Assembly: GCA_016719895.1 (NCBI GenBank)
Contig: JADJYG010000004.1
Location: 62,001 to 126,000, forward strand
DNA from: Saprospirales bacterium
GTDB lineage: Bacteria; Bacteroidota; Bacteroidia; Chitinophagales; Saprospiraceae
DNA length: 64,000 nt
Reading direction: 5' to 3'
A program made the translations under genes and the position numbers. Positions 18,251 to 27,115 of this stretch are shown here, in pieces; the first letter of the stretch is position 1; each line of letters begins with the position of its first letter. The notes under the pieces are model-generated. The model was given only the letters and a program-made list of their open reading frames with translations. It did not search any database and was not told the origin of the DNA.

Positions 18251-21200
18251 ATGACAAACCGTCATTTACTACTCACCAGCCTGTTCATCCTGCTTTTCGC
18301 ATGGCGGGCAACTGCCCAATTTACTCCGCAAGGGTTTAATTACCAATGTATCGTGCGGGACAACAGCGGCGCTACTTTAAATAACCAAACTGTTACCTTA
18401 CTCTTTACAGTGCGCAGCGGGGCGCCAAACGGCCCGGTTGCCTATTCGGAGAAACAAACCACATCGACCAATGAATACGGCCTGATCAACCTGATCATCG
18501 GACAAGGTGCGCCATTACAGGGCGCCTTCAATTCGATCAGCTGGGGAAATGGCGCAAAGTTCCTGACCGTTTCGGTAGAAACTTCCCCCAACGTCTTTGA
18601 TGAACTTGGCAGCTCGCAGCTCATGAGTGTGCCGTACGCTTTGTATGCTCAAAACACGGCCAACAGCGGCGATAATTGGGGTACACAGGTAGTTCAAACC
18701 AGCCCTCCGCTAAGCGGCGCCGGTACGGCAGGCAGCCCGCTTGCGCTGGCACAGCAAGGCGCACAGGCTGGGCAGGCGCTCAAATGGAACGGCTCTGCCT
18801 GGGCGCCGCAAAACGACGAAACCGGCCCGGATGGCACTGTAACAACCATCAATACCGGATCCGGCCTGACCGGAGGGCCTGTTACAACAAGCGGCACCAT
18901 CAGCCTGGCTAATACTCCGGTGTCGCCGGGCGTTTATGGCAGCGCCAACCAGATTCCGGTTATCGCGGTGGATCAGCATGGCCGGATTACGGATGTGTTC
19001 ACCGTCCCGGTACCGCCCAATACCATTGGTATTACGGGCGCTGCGGGCATTAATGTGACCCAAAACGGCGTGAATTTTACGATCACCAACACTGGCGATA
19101 TTGATGCCGGCGACGACATCACCACGGCTTCGCAAGCTGATGGCGACCTTAACGGCCCGTTCTCCAACCTGCAAATCAAAGCCAATGCGGTCGGGAATGC
19201 GGAACTGGCCGACAACGCTGTCGGAAATACCGAACTGACGGACAATGCAGTTGGGAATGCGGAACTGGCCGACAATGCGGTGAATACCGCGGAATTGAGT
19301 AACGGAGCCGTGACAGCGGCCAAATTAAATAACATGGGCGCCACAAGCGGCCAGGTACTTAAATGGAATGGAAGCGCCTGGGCTCCGGCTGCCGACAATG
19401 CCGGTATCACAAACCTGACCGGCGGTGCGGGTATCAGCATCACCGGCGCCTCGCCCAACCTTACCGTCATTAACACCGGGGATACGGACGGCAATGATGA
19501 CCTGACAACCGTATCCGTAGCGAACGGCGACGTATCCGGGCCGTTCTCCAATCTGCAAATCAAACCGGACGCAGTAGGAGCAAGCGAATTGGCAGGCAAT
19601 GCCGTCACCACGCCGAAAATCAATGCTGGCGCCGTGACGGGCGATAAAATCGCCCAAATGAGCGCAGCCAACGGCCAGGTGCTCAAATGGAACGGCGCCA
19701 GTTGGGCTCCAGCTGCCGACAACCTGGGATCGGTTACCATTACAGGCGGCGTAGGCATCGACGTTATTGGCAGCGCCAATAATTATACTATTGCAAACGG
19801 CGGCGATGTTAACCCCTTTGACGACCTCACTACAGCCAGTCAGGCAGATGGCGACCTCTCCGGTCCGTTTAGTAATTTGCAGATAAAACAATCGATCATT
19901 TCCAGCTTTGAGCTGGCCAATAACGCCGTCACAGGCGTTAAAATAAATGCCGGCGCCGTCACGGGAGAAAAAATCGCCCAAATGAGCGCAACGACGGGGC
20001 AGGTGCTCAAATGGAACGGCACTGCCTGGGCGCCCGCGGTGGATGGCGGCGGCGATAATTGGGGCACGCAATTTGTACAAACCGGTGCAACCCTGACCGG
20101 CACTGGCACCACCGGCAGCCCCCTGAATTTGTCGCCACAAAGCGCAAGCATCGGCCAGGTGCTGAAATTCAACGGCACCACCTGGGTACCGCAGAATGAC
20201 GCACTGGGCGGGGCCGACAACTGGGGCACGCAAACGGCCCAAACAAACTTCACCCTGATCGGCAATGGAACCGTCGGTAATGAATTGGGCCTGGCGCCAC
20301 AGGGCGCTTTGCCTGGTCAGGTGCTTAAATTTACAAACGGAGTCTGGACGCCACAAGACGACGCCGTTGGCGCGGCCGACAACTGGGGCGCCCAGGTTGC
20401 TACTACGAATGCTACCCTGACGGGCGATGGCGCCAATACGCCCCTGGGAATTGCAGCCCAGAACGCGACCAACGGTCAGGTGCTCAAATTCAACGGCTCC
20501 ACCTGGGCGCCGGCCAATGAAGCCGGCGGCGATGACTGGGGCACGCAAACGGCCCAAACAAACTTCACCCTGATCGGCAATGGAACGGTCGGTAATGAAT
20601 TGGGCCTGGCGCCTCAAAACGCCGCCAATGGCCAGGTACTCAAGTTTGACGGGGCCGTCTGGATTCCGCAGGATGATGAAGTAGGCGCGGGCGATGACTG
20701 GGGCGCCCAGGTGGCTACTACGAATGCCACCCTTACAGGCGATGGCGCCAATACGCCACTGGGTATCGCTGCACAAGGCGCGACCAACGGTCAGGTGCTC
20801 AAATTCGATGGAAATACCTGGGTGCCGCAAGACGATAATACCGGATCCGGGCCCGCTGACAACTGGGGTACACAGGTAGCTATCACCAGCCCTACCCTGA
20901 GTGGGAACGGCACTGCTGGCAACCCATTGGGTATAGCGCCACAAGGCGCGACCAACGGCCAGGTGCTCAAATTCAACGGTACAACCTGGGCGCCCGCCAA
21001 TGAGGCCTCCGGCGACAACTGGGGTACCCAAACAGCGAAAACAAACCCGACTCTCATCGGAAATGGTACCGTAGGAAACGAGTTGGGCCTGGCGCCGCAG
21101 GGCGCAACCGCCGGACAGGTGCTTAAATTCGATGGAACCTTCTGGGAGCCCGCCGATGATAACACCGGAAATACCTACAACGCCGGTACCGGCATCAACA

Positions 21201-22390
21201 TCACGGGTACGCCGCCGAACCTGACTATAGCCAATACCGGCGACCTCAGCAATACCAATGAATTGCAGACGCTTTCGCTTGCCGGAGCGCAGCTGATCTT
21301 GTCGAATGGAGGTGGCACCGTTAACCTGCCACCCAGCAATACCTACGACGCCGGCGCCGGAATCAATATTACCGGCAGTGCTCCGAATTTCACCATTGTC
21401 AATACCGGCGATAGCGACAATAACGCAACCAACGAATTGCAAACACTGAGCCTGACCGGCAAAATCCTCAAAATTTCCGGCACAAACAGCGCCGTGGATC
21501 TCGATACGGTACTGACCAATGCCGGTATTGGACTTTGGTCCGGTATGGGACTGAATATTTACAATTCCAATGCCGGAAACGTAGGCATCGGAACCAATAC
21601 GCCGGCAGCAAAATTCCACGTAAAAGCCGACGGGGAAGCCCTCCGCGTACAGGGGACCAACCCGTCTATCCGTTTGGTGGATGGCGCCGGAGGATCAGCC
21701 GGCACGTTCGGAATGACATCCAAACTGCTGGCGATGGTCACCTCCGACTCCTCTTCCATTATGCTGGCCACTGCCGGCGGGAAAAACTTTACCATCGACG
21801 GCATATCCGGAAATATTGGAGCCGGCGGGTTTAATACCGGAAATGCCCGGCTTAAAGTCATGCACGGCGGCGGAGCAGGCGGCCTTATGATCGAAAACAC
21901 GGATGGCGGCGGCAACTGGGAATTCCAGGTAGATGGAAACAGTGGAGCGCTCACCCTGTATAACAGCACGCTTGGCGCTATCCCTGCCGGATCCTTTGCC
22001 CTGAACGGCGTATACACACCTTCTGATCGCCGTTTGAAAAAGGATATCGCCCCTCTTGCAGCAGTGTTGAACAAAATGATGCTCCTGGAACCGGTCACCT
22101 ACCGGTATAACCCGGAGAAGGCGGATGCCCAGGCATCGGTCGGGTTTATTGCGCAGGATATTCTAAAGCATTTTCCGGAATTGGTCGGTGAAAATACGGC
22201 GCAGGATGGCAACCGTTATCTGGCGCTAAATTACGCGGGATTCAGTGTATTGGCGGTAAAAGCCATCCAGGAACAACAAAGCCAAATCAATGCACTCCAG
22301 GCGCAAAACAGTCTGTTGATAGAACGGCTAAATTCGTTGGAACAGCGCTTGCTGGGCCTGGAGCAGGCCCGGGCGTCGGCCAATAAATAA
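18251..22390 (+). CDS. Modular fibre-like protein with peptidase S74 intramolecular chaperone
   Basis: 1,379 residues. A signal peptide (ATAQ) is followed by an N-terminal domain common in Bacteroidota fibre-like proteins (FTPQGFNYQCIVRDN to LMSVPYALYAQ, about 23-133). The centre holds about 11 GQVLKxNGxxWxP modules, eight headed by a WGTQ or WGAQ strand, and four ELADNAVG-type decapeptides. The C-terminus is a peptidase S74 chaperone (SDRRLKKDI from S1258, then FIAQDI, YAGFSVLAVKAIQEQQ) and ends in a coiled coil. In phage tail spikes and related proteins this domain drives trimer folding and cleaves itself off at the Ser. A trimeric surface fibre is inferred. No other phage genes are nearby. 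Confidence 0.9.
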   Translation: MTNRHLLLTSLFILLFAWRATAQFTPQGFNYQCIVRDNSGATLNNQTVTLLFTVRSGAPNGPVAYSEKQTTSTNEYGLINLIIGQGAPLQGAFNSISWGNGAKFLTVSVETSPNVFDELGSSQLMSVPYALYAQNTANSGDNWGTQVVQTSPPLSGAGTAGSPLALAQQGAQAGQALKWNGSAWAPQNDETGPDGTVTTINTGSGLTGGPVTTSGTISLANTPVSPGVYGSANQIPVIAVDQHGRITDVFTVPVPPNTIGITGAAGINVTQNGVNFTITNTGDIDAGDDITTASQADGDLNGPFSNLQIKANAVGNAELADNAVGNTELTDNAVGNAELADNAVNTAELSNGAVTAAKLNNMGATSGQVLKWNGSAWAPAADNAGITNLTGGAGISITGASPNLTVINTGDTDGNDDLTTVSVANGDVSGPFSNLQIKPDAVGASELAGNAVTTPKINAGAVTGDKIAQMSAANGQVLKWNGASWAPAADNLGSVTITGGVGIDVIGSANNYTIANGGDVNPFDDLTTASQADGDLSGPFSNLQIKQSIISSFELANNAVTGVKINAGAVTGEKIAQMSATTGQVLKWNGTAWAPAVDGGGDNWGTQFVQTGATLTGTGTTGSPLNLSPQSASIGQVLKFNGTTWVPQNDALGGADNWGTQTAQTNFTLIGNGTVGNELGLAPQGALPGQVLKFTNGVWTPQDDAVGAADNWGAQVATTNATLTGDGANTPLGIAAQNATNGQVLKFNGSTWAPANEAGGDDWGTQTAQTNFTLIGNGTVGNELGLAPQNAANGQVLKFDGAVWIPQDDEVGAGDDWGAQVATTNATLTGDGANTPLGIAAQGATNGQVLKFDGNTWVPQDDNTGSGPADNWGTQVAITSPTLSGNGTAGNPLGIAPQGATNGQVLKFNGTTWAPANEASGDNWGTQTAKTNPTLIGNGTVGNELGLAPQGATAGQVLKFDGTFWEPADDNTGNTYNAGTGINITGTPPNLTIANTGDLSNTNELQTLSLAGAQLILSNGGGTVNLPPSNTYDAGAGINITGSAPNFTIVNTGDSDNNATNELQTLSLTGKILKISGTNSAVDLDTVLTNAGIGLWSGMGLNIYNSNAGNVGIGTNTPAAKFHVKADGEALRVQGTNPSIRLVDGAGGSAGTFGMTSKLLAMVTSDSSSIMLATAGGKNFTIDGISGNIGAGGFNTGNARLKVMHGGGAGGLMIENTDGGGNWEFQVDGNSGALTLYNSTLGAIPAGSFALNGVYTPSDRRLKKDIAPLAAVLNKMMLLEPVTYRYNPEKADAQASVGFIAQDILKHFPELVGENTAQDGNRYLALNYAGFSVLAVKAIQEQQSQINALQAQNSLLIERLNSLEQRLLGLEQARASANK
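19184..19303 (+). repeat. Four tandem 30-base repeats in the fibre gene
   Basis: Four in-frame copies encode NAVGNAELAD, NAVGNTELTD, NAVGNAELAD and NAVNTAELSN. Copies 1 and 3 are nearly identical in DNA. Confidence 0.85.
20219..20860 (+). repeat. Duplicated two-module block in the fibre gene
   Basis: The block 20219-20533 (315 bases, two modules) is repeated at 20534-20860 with high identity; for example the first ~80 bases of each copy differ at only a few positions. It is in frame, pointing to a recent internal duplication. Confidence 0.85.
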
Positions 22391-22412
22391 GTGCCATTTG
22401 TTTGGAACAAAG

Positions 22413-22455
22413 ATGCCACAGGTTCTGCATTTTCTGCGGGCTTGTGGCATTTTTG
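22413..22455 (+). terminator. Hairpin terminator after the fibre gene
   Basis: ATGCCACA (22413-22420) pairs with TGTGGCAT (22443-22450), followed by TTTTT. It begins 22 bases after the fibre stop codon. Confidence 0.6.
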
Positions 22456-22492
22456 CAAATAGTACCATCAAGACAATCTAAAGAAAACACGT

Positions 22493-23746
22493 ATGCACTA
22501 CCGGGCATTTCGATTTATCCTGGCTGTACTGCTGTTTTGTGGCCTTGCCTCAACAACGCTGAACGCCCAGGTTTTTTTTCTCCGCGATACTTTTTGCAAC
22601 AATCAGCTTATTGTGGTGAACAACCACCTTTACGGGCCCGGTAACCCCTCCGGAACAGAAGTGCTTCCAGGCGCCGCTTCGAATGGAACAGATAGTATTG
22701 TTGAGGTACGGCTGGTATTTTTTCAACCGGTCATGCTCCGGCTGGACCAAACGCTTTGCGAAGGCGACACGGTGTGGGTAAACCAGATCCCCTACCATGC
22801 GGGCTTTACGCTTGGCACAGAAATTATTGAAGGCGGCGCGGCCAATGGCTGCGACAGTATCATCGACGTTAACCTAAGGTTTCTGGAAACGGTCACCTAT
22901 AAAATCGAGCAGGTGATTTGCGAGGGCGATACCCTGCTCGTAAATGGCGTGGCGTACGACGCCTATCACACTACCGGCACTGAAGTGGTGACCGGGGGCG
23001 CCCCGAACGGCCAATGCGACAGCATTATTCAGGTGCGTCTCACGCCGGCGCCGTTGCCCTACAGCGAACGGACAGACACGCTTTGTCCGGACACTTTTTT
23101 AATGATCAATGGCCGCCGGTATGACCGCAACAACCGGTATGGGCTTGAAATTTTGCCCAATGCCGCCGCGAATGGATGCGATTCCCTGGTAAACGTTCGC
23201 CTGACTTTCCGGGAACTTTGGCTTTCCCTGGGCGATGACCTCGATATCGCCCTGGGCGATAGCGCTTGTATTACGCCGCTTTTCGGTATGCAGCCGGTTG
23301 ACTTGTATTGGTCGCCGCCGCTCCCTTGTACGAGCATCGACTGCCTGCCTTATTGCAAATCCTTTTTTGCAAATGAACAGTATACCTTGGATGCCACAGA
23401 TATCAGCGGATGTGTGTTGCGCGACGATATCCGGATTGCCGTACGCAAGGAACCTCCGGTATACGCCCCAACCGCTTTCCAACCTGGTGCAGAGTGGCCA
23501 AACAATTACTTCTTCCTGAGCGCTGGCGCAGGTATCGCAGGGATAAAACACCTGCAGATCGCCAACCGCTGGGGCGAAGTGGTGTTCGACAAATCCGGCA
23601 CCGCCCCCAATACGCCTTCGGAAGGCTGGGACGGCAACTGGCGGGGAAAAACCGCGCCGCCCGGGGTGTATATTTTCTGGGCCAACCTCGAATGGATTGA
23701 CGGCTCGACGCAGGTAATAAGCGGCTCGTTCGCGCTGGTACATTAA
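22493..23746 (+). CDS. T9SS type B sorting-domain protein with four Cys-rich repeats
   Basis: 417 residues with a signal peptide (LASTTLNAQ). Four repeats of about 48 residues follow, each with a CxxD/CEGDT start and a NGCDSI-like end (near 22590, 22750, 22910 and 23070). The repeat is related to two units at the start of the giant gene at the left edge. The last ~95 residues (YAPTAFQPG ... LVH) are the gliding-motility C-terminal type B domain with the NRWGEVVFD and GWDGNWRG signatures. Secreted through T9SS and likely surface-bound. It converges on the OmpA/PorP pair, a class known to partner type B cargo. Confidence 0.88.
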   Translation: MHYRAFRFILAVLLFCGLASTTLNAQVFFLRDTFCNNQLIVVNNHLYGPGNPSGTEVLPGAASNGTDSIVEVRLVFFQPVMLRLDQTLCEGDTVWVNQIPYHAGFTLGTEIIEGGAANGCDSIIDVNLRFLETVTYKIEQVICEGDTLLVNGVAYDAYHTTGTEVVTGGAPNGQCDSIIQVRLTPAPLPYSERTDTLCPDTFLMINGRRYDRNNRYGLEILPNAAANGCDSLVNVRLTFRELWLSLGDDLDIALGDSACITPLFGMQPVDLYWSPPLPCTSIDCLPYCKSFFANEQYTLDATDISGCVLRDDIRIAVRKEPPVYAPTAFQPGAEWPNNYFFLSAGAGIAGIKHLQIANRWGEVVFDKSGTAPNTPSEGWDGNWRGKTAPPGVYIFWANLEWIDGSTQVISGSFALVH

Positions 23747-23757
23747 CCCCCCCCCCC
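23747..23757. repeat. Run of eleven C directly after the type B stop codon
   Basis: The homopolymer begins on the base after TAA. It is outside the coding sequence, so slippage would not change the protein; it may be variable in length between cells or reads. Confidence 0.8.
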
Positions 23758-23770
23758 AACATCCTTTAAT

Positions 23771-23803
23771 AAAAAAACCAACAGCGCGGGCGCTGTTGGT
23801 TTC
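23771..23803. terminator. Bidirectional terminator between convergent genes
   Basis: CCAACAGCG pairs with CGCTGTTGG (23778-23786 with 23791-23799, 4-base loop). Seven A bases precede it and TTTC follows, so the minus-strand OmpA gene has a strong T7 tail and the plus-strand gene a weaker one. Confidence 0.85.
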
Positions 23804-23828
23804 TGAAGAAAAGGGACCAAAATCAGGT

Positions 23829-25868
23829 CTATTCTTTGCCTTCGCTGGCAGGCACCTCTTCTTCGATGGTTATGCTGGTTGGGCCGGCGATGATTTTAAA
23901 CTCCGTACGCCGATTGAAGCGGTGTTCCTCGTCAGGACATTCCACCCCGTTTTTACAACGGTTCAAGATAAATTTCTCGCCATACCCAACGGCAACGATT
24001 CGCTCGGCGACAATACCTTTTGCCACCATCCAGGTTTTCGCACTGTCTGCACGGCGTTGCGACAAACTTTCATTGTACTCATCGCGCCCCTGTGCATCCG
24101 TGTGCGAGGACAATTCAATCTTCATGTCGGGGTATTGGTTCATCAGGTCGACCAGAAACTGGAGGTCCTTTTCCGCGTCGGGCAAAATATCCGCTTTGTC
24201 AAAGTCATAATAAATGCTGTTCAGGCGAATAGGTTCGTCGCGACGGACCACCCTGGGTTTAGGCGGCCGTTTGGCGCGAAGCGTCATCTTTTTATCCACC
24301 GTAGTAGATTTTTTTATGCCGGTCGTATTAAAAGCCAGGGTGTCGGACACATACCCTTCCCGCTCGGCAATAAGCATATAGGAGCGGTCGGGCAAAAGCG
24401 TGAAGGAGAAGTCGTTCGCTGCGGGATTTGTTTTGGTATCGACGTTCAGCGGGTTAGCATCGGACACATCGACGACTTGCACTGTGCAGCCTTCCAGCGG
24501 CGGGTTGACTTTTTCTGTTTTACGCCGCACGCGGAAGGTGGTGGCAAGCAATTGGACCTTTATACGCTCGATCTCCCAGAAGTAAATGTCGTCACAACAA
24601 GTTTTGCTTTTGAGGTTGTTCGGGCCCGGCCGGTTGCTCACCAAAAAACCGCTCATACCATCCGAACTGCGGGTATAAAACAGGTCGTCCACGCTGGTGT
24701 TTATACCTGCAGGGAGGGGCGCCGGCGCACTCCATACCGATCCGTTCCATTGGCTTTCGAAAACATCCATTCCGCCGATTGACGGGTGGCCGTTGCTGCT
24801 GAAATACAACTTGCCATCCTGGTAAAACGGGCTTGCCTCTTCGCCGGGGGTATTGATCACTTCGCCCAGGTTTACCGGCAAGCCGAAAACGCCTGCCGAT
24901 TTTTTTGGCGCGTAATAGATATCAAATCCTCCTTTTCCTCCGGGGATATTGGCTACAAAAAACAGGACCCGCTCGCCAAACAATTCGCCTTCGCAGGGGT
25001 GTTTGGCAACAAACTCGCCATTTACGCCGGCTACTTCGTTGGCGGCGCCCCAGCCGTCGGCGCCTTTTTGGGCGAAGAAAATCCGGCTGGTTTTGACAAA
25101 ATTATTTTCCAGTTCCACCCGGGTGAAATACATCGTTTTACCGTCGGCAGTAATGCTGACGTTGCCCTGGTGCCAGCCCTCGCGGTTGATCTGTGTGCCT
25201 AAGGGGGTGGGTTCTCCATATTCGGCCGTTTGACCAGCGGGGGCGGCGGTATATATTTTGGTAAACCAGTCGCCTTCTTTTCCATCCAGGGTGATAATTT
25301 CTTTTGCCGCCACCGAGCTGAAGTACAGTTCCCCGCTGCTGTAAGACGGAGAGGCCTCCGTTTGCGGGCTGTTGGCCTTTTTGCCCAGGTTGTTCACCAA
25401 CAGGTTTTCCGGCTGACGGGCTTTTCTGCCGAGCTTGCAGCCGGCAATTTCCCGTTTGGCTGCGGCGATCAAGGCGGCATCCTGCCCTTCAGAGATATAC
25501 TGCGTAAAGATGTCCTCCGCGTCGGCGTATTTACCGTTGTACTTGAGCGTCATGGCGTACCAAAATTTCAGTTCGGTGTATTCGCTGCGCCGGTCGCGGA
25601 GCACGATTCGGCTGAGCAAGCGCTCGGCCCGTTGATAATCGCGTAGATCGAAATTGAGCAGTGCGATTTTTACGTTGATGGCTTTATCTTTTGTTTCCTG
25701 ATAAACGTCCTCGTAATACTCCAGGGCGGCATACGGATTACCGGTAGCCTCCGCCTCCTGTGCAGCCTTCAACATGGCATCTGGGGTAGAACGGTTCAGG
25801 GGCTGGGCACTCAATCGAAAGCCGGCCATCACCAGCAGACTAATTATGGAAAGGATATAGGTTTTCAT
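23829..25868 (-). CDS. OmpA family protein with TPR and PD40 propeller (PorE-like)
   Basis: 679 residues from ATG 25868 (MKTYILSIISLLV, signal peptide ending RLSAQ); an upstream in-frame start at 25892 would add eight. Order: TPR-like helices (about 25-135), a WD40-like PD40 beta-propeller (about 170-440) with repeated SPSYSSGELYFSS-type blades, a carboxypeptidase-regulatory-like beta domain (about 450-530), and an OmpA C-terminal peptidoglycan-binding domain (YYDFDKADI, SHTDAQGRDEYN, LSQRRA). This is the architecture of the T9SS component PorE and its paralogues. It lies downstream of a PorP/SprF gene on the same strand with a 66-base gap, as is typical. Confidence 0.88.
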   Translation of the reverse strand: MKTYILSIISLLVMAGFRLSAQPLNRSTPDAMLKAAQEAEATGNPYAALEYYEDVYQETKDKAINVKIALLNFDLRDYQRAERLLSRIVLRDRRSEYTELKFWYAMTLKYNGKYADAEDIFTQYISEGQDAALIAAAKREIAGCKLGRKARQPENLLVNNLGKKANSPQTEASPSYSSGELYFSSVAAKEIITLDGKEGDWFTKIYTAAPAGQTAEYGEPTPLGTQINREGWHQGNVSITADGKTMYFTRVELENNFVKTSRIFFAQKGADGWGAANEVAGVNGEFVAKHPCEGELFGERVLFFVANIPGGKGGFDIYYAPKKSAGVFGLPVNLGEVINTPGEEASPFYQDGKLYFSSNGHPSIGGMDVFESQWNGSVWSAPAPLPAGINTSVDDLFYTRSSDGMSGFLVSNRPGPNNLKSKTCCDDIYFWEIERIKVQLLATTFRVRRKTEKVNPPLEGCTVQVVDVSDANPLNVDTKTNPAANDFSFTLLPDRSYMLIAEREGYVSDTLAFNTTGIKKSTTVDKKMTLRAKRPPKPRVVRRDEPIRLNSIYYDFDKADILPDAEKDLQFLVDLMNQYPDMKIELSSHTDAQGRDEYNESLSQRRADSAKTWMVAKGIVAERIVAVGYGEKFILNRCKNGVECPDEEHRFNRRTEFKIIAGPTSITIEEEVPASEGKE

Positions 25869-25934
25869 ATTACTTCTGTTAAGAATCAACAAAGATGGCG
25901 CCTTGCTGACGCTGCGATATGGTCAAGAGCAGCG

Positions 25935-26990
25935 TTAAAATCGCGGGCAAAGGACCTTGGGCCGGATCACCGCGGGTTTGTAAATTTTAATGATATAATT
26001 GGCGGCGATTTCAAAACCGCCGCGGTAATTGGTGGCCGTCCGCAACCCGGACGTATTGATGTCATAGGCGAGGCCAACCGTCAGGTCTTTGACTTTCATG
26101 CCCAACAAAACATTAACGGCATCGCTCAAACGGTAGCCAACGCCCATATTCAGGACGATGCCCCGTTCCTGGTTAAACAGGTAGCCGGCCATGCCTTGTA
26201 CGATGATTTCATCGTTGCCATTCATCGTTTGAAACAAAAAAGTTGGGTTAAACGACCACTTATCGGTTAATTCCATATTAAACTGCCCATGAAAAACAGA
26301 CCGGCGGGGAAGCTTGGAAAAACCCTGTTGCGGGGCGGGGTTTGGCCCGGCGCCAACGCCGCTCAACAGGCTGTAGTTGGGCCGCGTGATATGAAACATC
26401 GAAAACCCGATATTAAAATCCATTTTCTTATTGAGCCTGGAAGAAAAGACGACTCCCAGGTCAATATCCTTGTATTTTGCATTGCCCAACACGCGGCCAT
26501 TATCCATACTCTGCGTTTGGATATAATCGCCGGAAGGGTTGAACCCGTCGCCAAACTGGAGGCGGTTGATGTCAATCTTGCGTTGTTCGCCGCCATAATG
26601 CCCGCCAACCGACAACACCGCGCTGCCGTTTTTATCGAGGGCCAAATGGTAGGTAGCTCCCAACTTGGCTGCTCCATGCGAAAGGGCAGCGCTGCCCGCC
26701 TTATCCTGGTACAGCATAAAACCGACCCCGATCCAGTCGCGTTTGCGGAACCCCCGGATGATTGGCGCGTCGACCCATGCGGATGGTGTGCGATACGGAT
26801 CATTGAGCACGCTCGACCACTGGTCGCGATAAATACCGCCAATACGCGCGGTACCTTCAAACCGGCCGGTCATAGCCGGATTGAGGGTCATCGGCGACAT
26901 ATAATACTGCGTGAAGTGAATATCCTGTGCCCATAACACGCTTCCAAGCAACAAGGCAGAAAAAAGGGTTAGTAGTCTTTTGCTGTACAT
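25935..26990 (-). CDS. PorP/SprF family type IX secretion outer-membrane protein
   Basis: 351 residues from ATG 26990; an in-frame codon at 27098 would add a segment without signal-peptide character, so it is rejected. Signal peptide ends VLWAQ, then the family hallmark DIHFTQYYMSPMTLNPAMTG and IYRDQW. The rest alternates amphipathic strands and ends in an aromatic residue, as expected for an outer-membrane barrel. SprF-type proteins are needed for secretion or anchoring of type B cargo such as SprB in gliding Flavobacterium. Its operon partner is the OmpA/PorE-like gene, and a type B cargo gene lies next to that. Confidence 0.93.
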   Translation of the reverse strand: MYSKRLLTLFSALLLGSVLWAQDIHFTQYYMSPMTLNPAMTGRFEGTARIGGIYRDQWSSVLNDPYRTPSAWVDAPIIRGFRKRDWIGVGFMLYQDKAGSAALSHGAAKLGATYHLALDKNGSAVLSVGGHYGGEQRKIDINRLQFGDGFNPSGDYIQTQSMDNGRVLGNAKYKDIDLGVVFSSRLNKKMDFNIGFSMFHITRPNYSLLSGVGAGPNPAPQQGFSKLPRRSVFHGQFNMELTDKWSFNPTFLFQTMNGNDEIIVQGMAGYLFNQERGIVLNMGVGYRLSDAVNVLLGMKVKDLTVGLAYDINTSGLRTATNYRGGFEIAANYIIKIYKPAVIRPKVLCPRF

Positions 26991-27115
26991 ACATTTACAT
27001 TTAGATAAAACCGGATTATGGTTGCGAACTGCCGCGAAAAATAGAGTAAAATTGGTAAACGCATTCACCCCGGGCCTAAGGAATTTGTTAAAAACCACCT
27101 TTTGGAAACTTCAGG

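Noticed and set aside
19325..21619. 764-residue open frame on the minus strand inside the fibre gene
   Set aside because: It is a shadow of the repeated codons on the plus strand; its composition is Arg/Gly/Ala-rich and low in complexity and it has no homology-like motif, while the plus-strand frame has clear domains.
18251..22390. Possible prophage because of the S74 tail-fibre chaperone
   Set aside because: No capsid, portal, terminase, integrase or lysis genes are nearby; the N-terminal domain is one common in Bacteroidota surface proteins.
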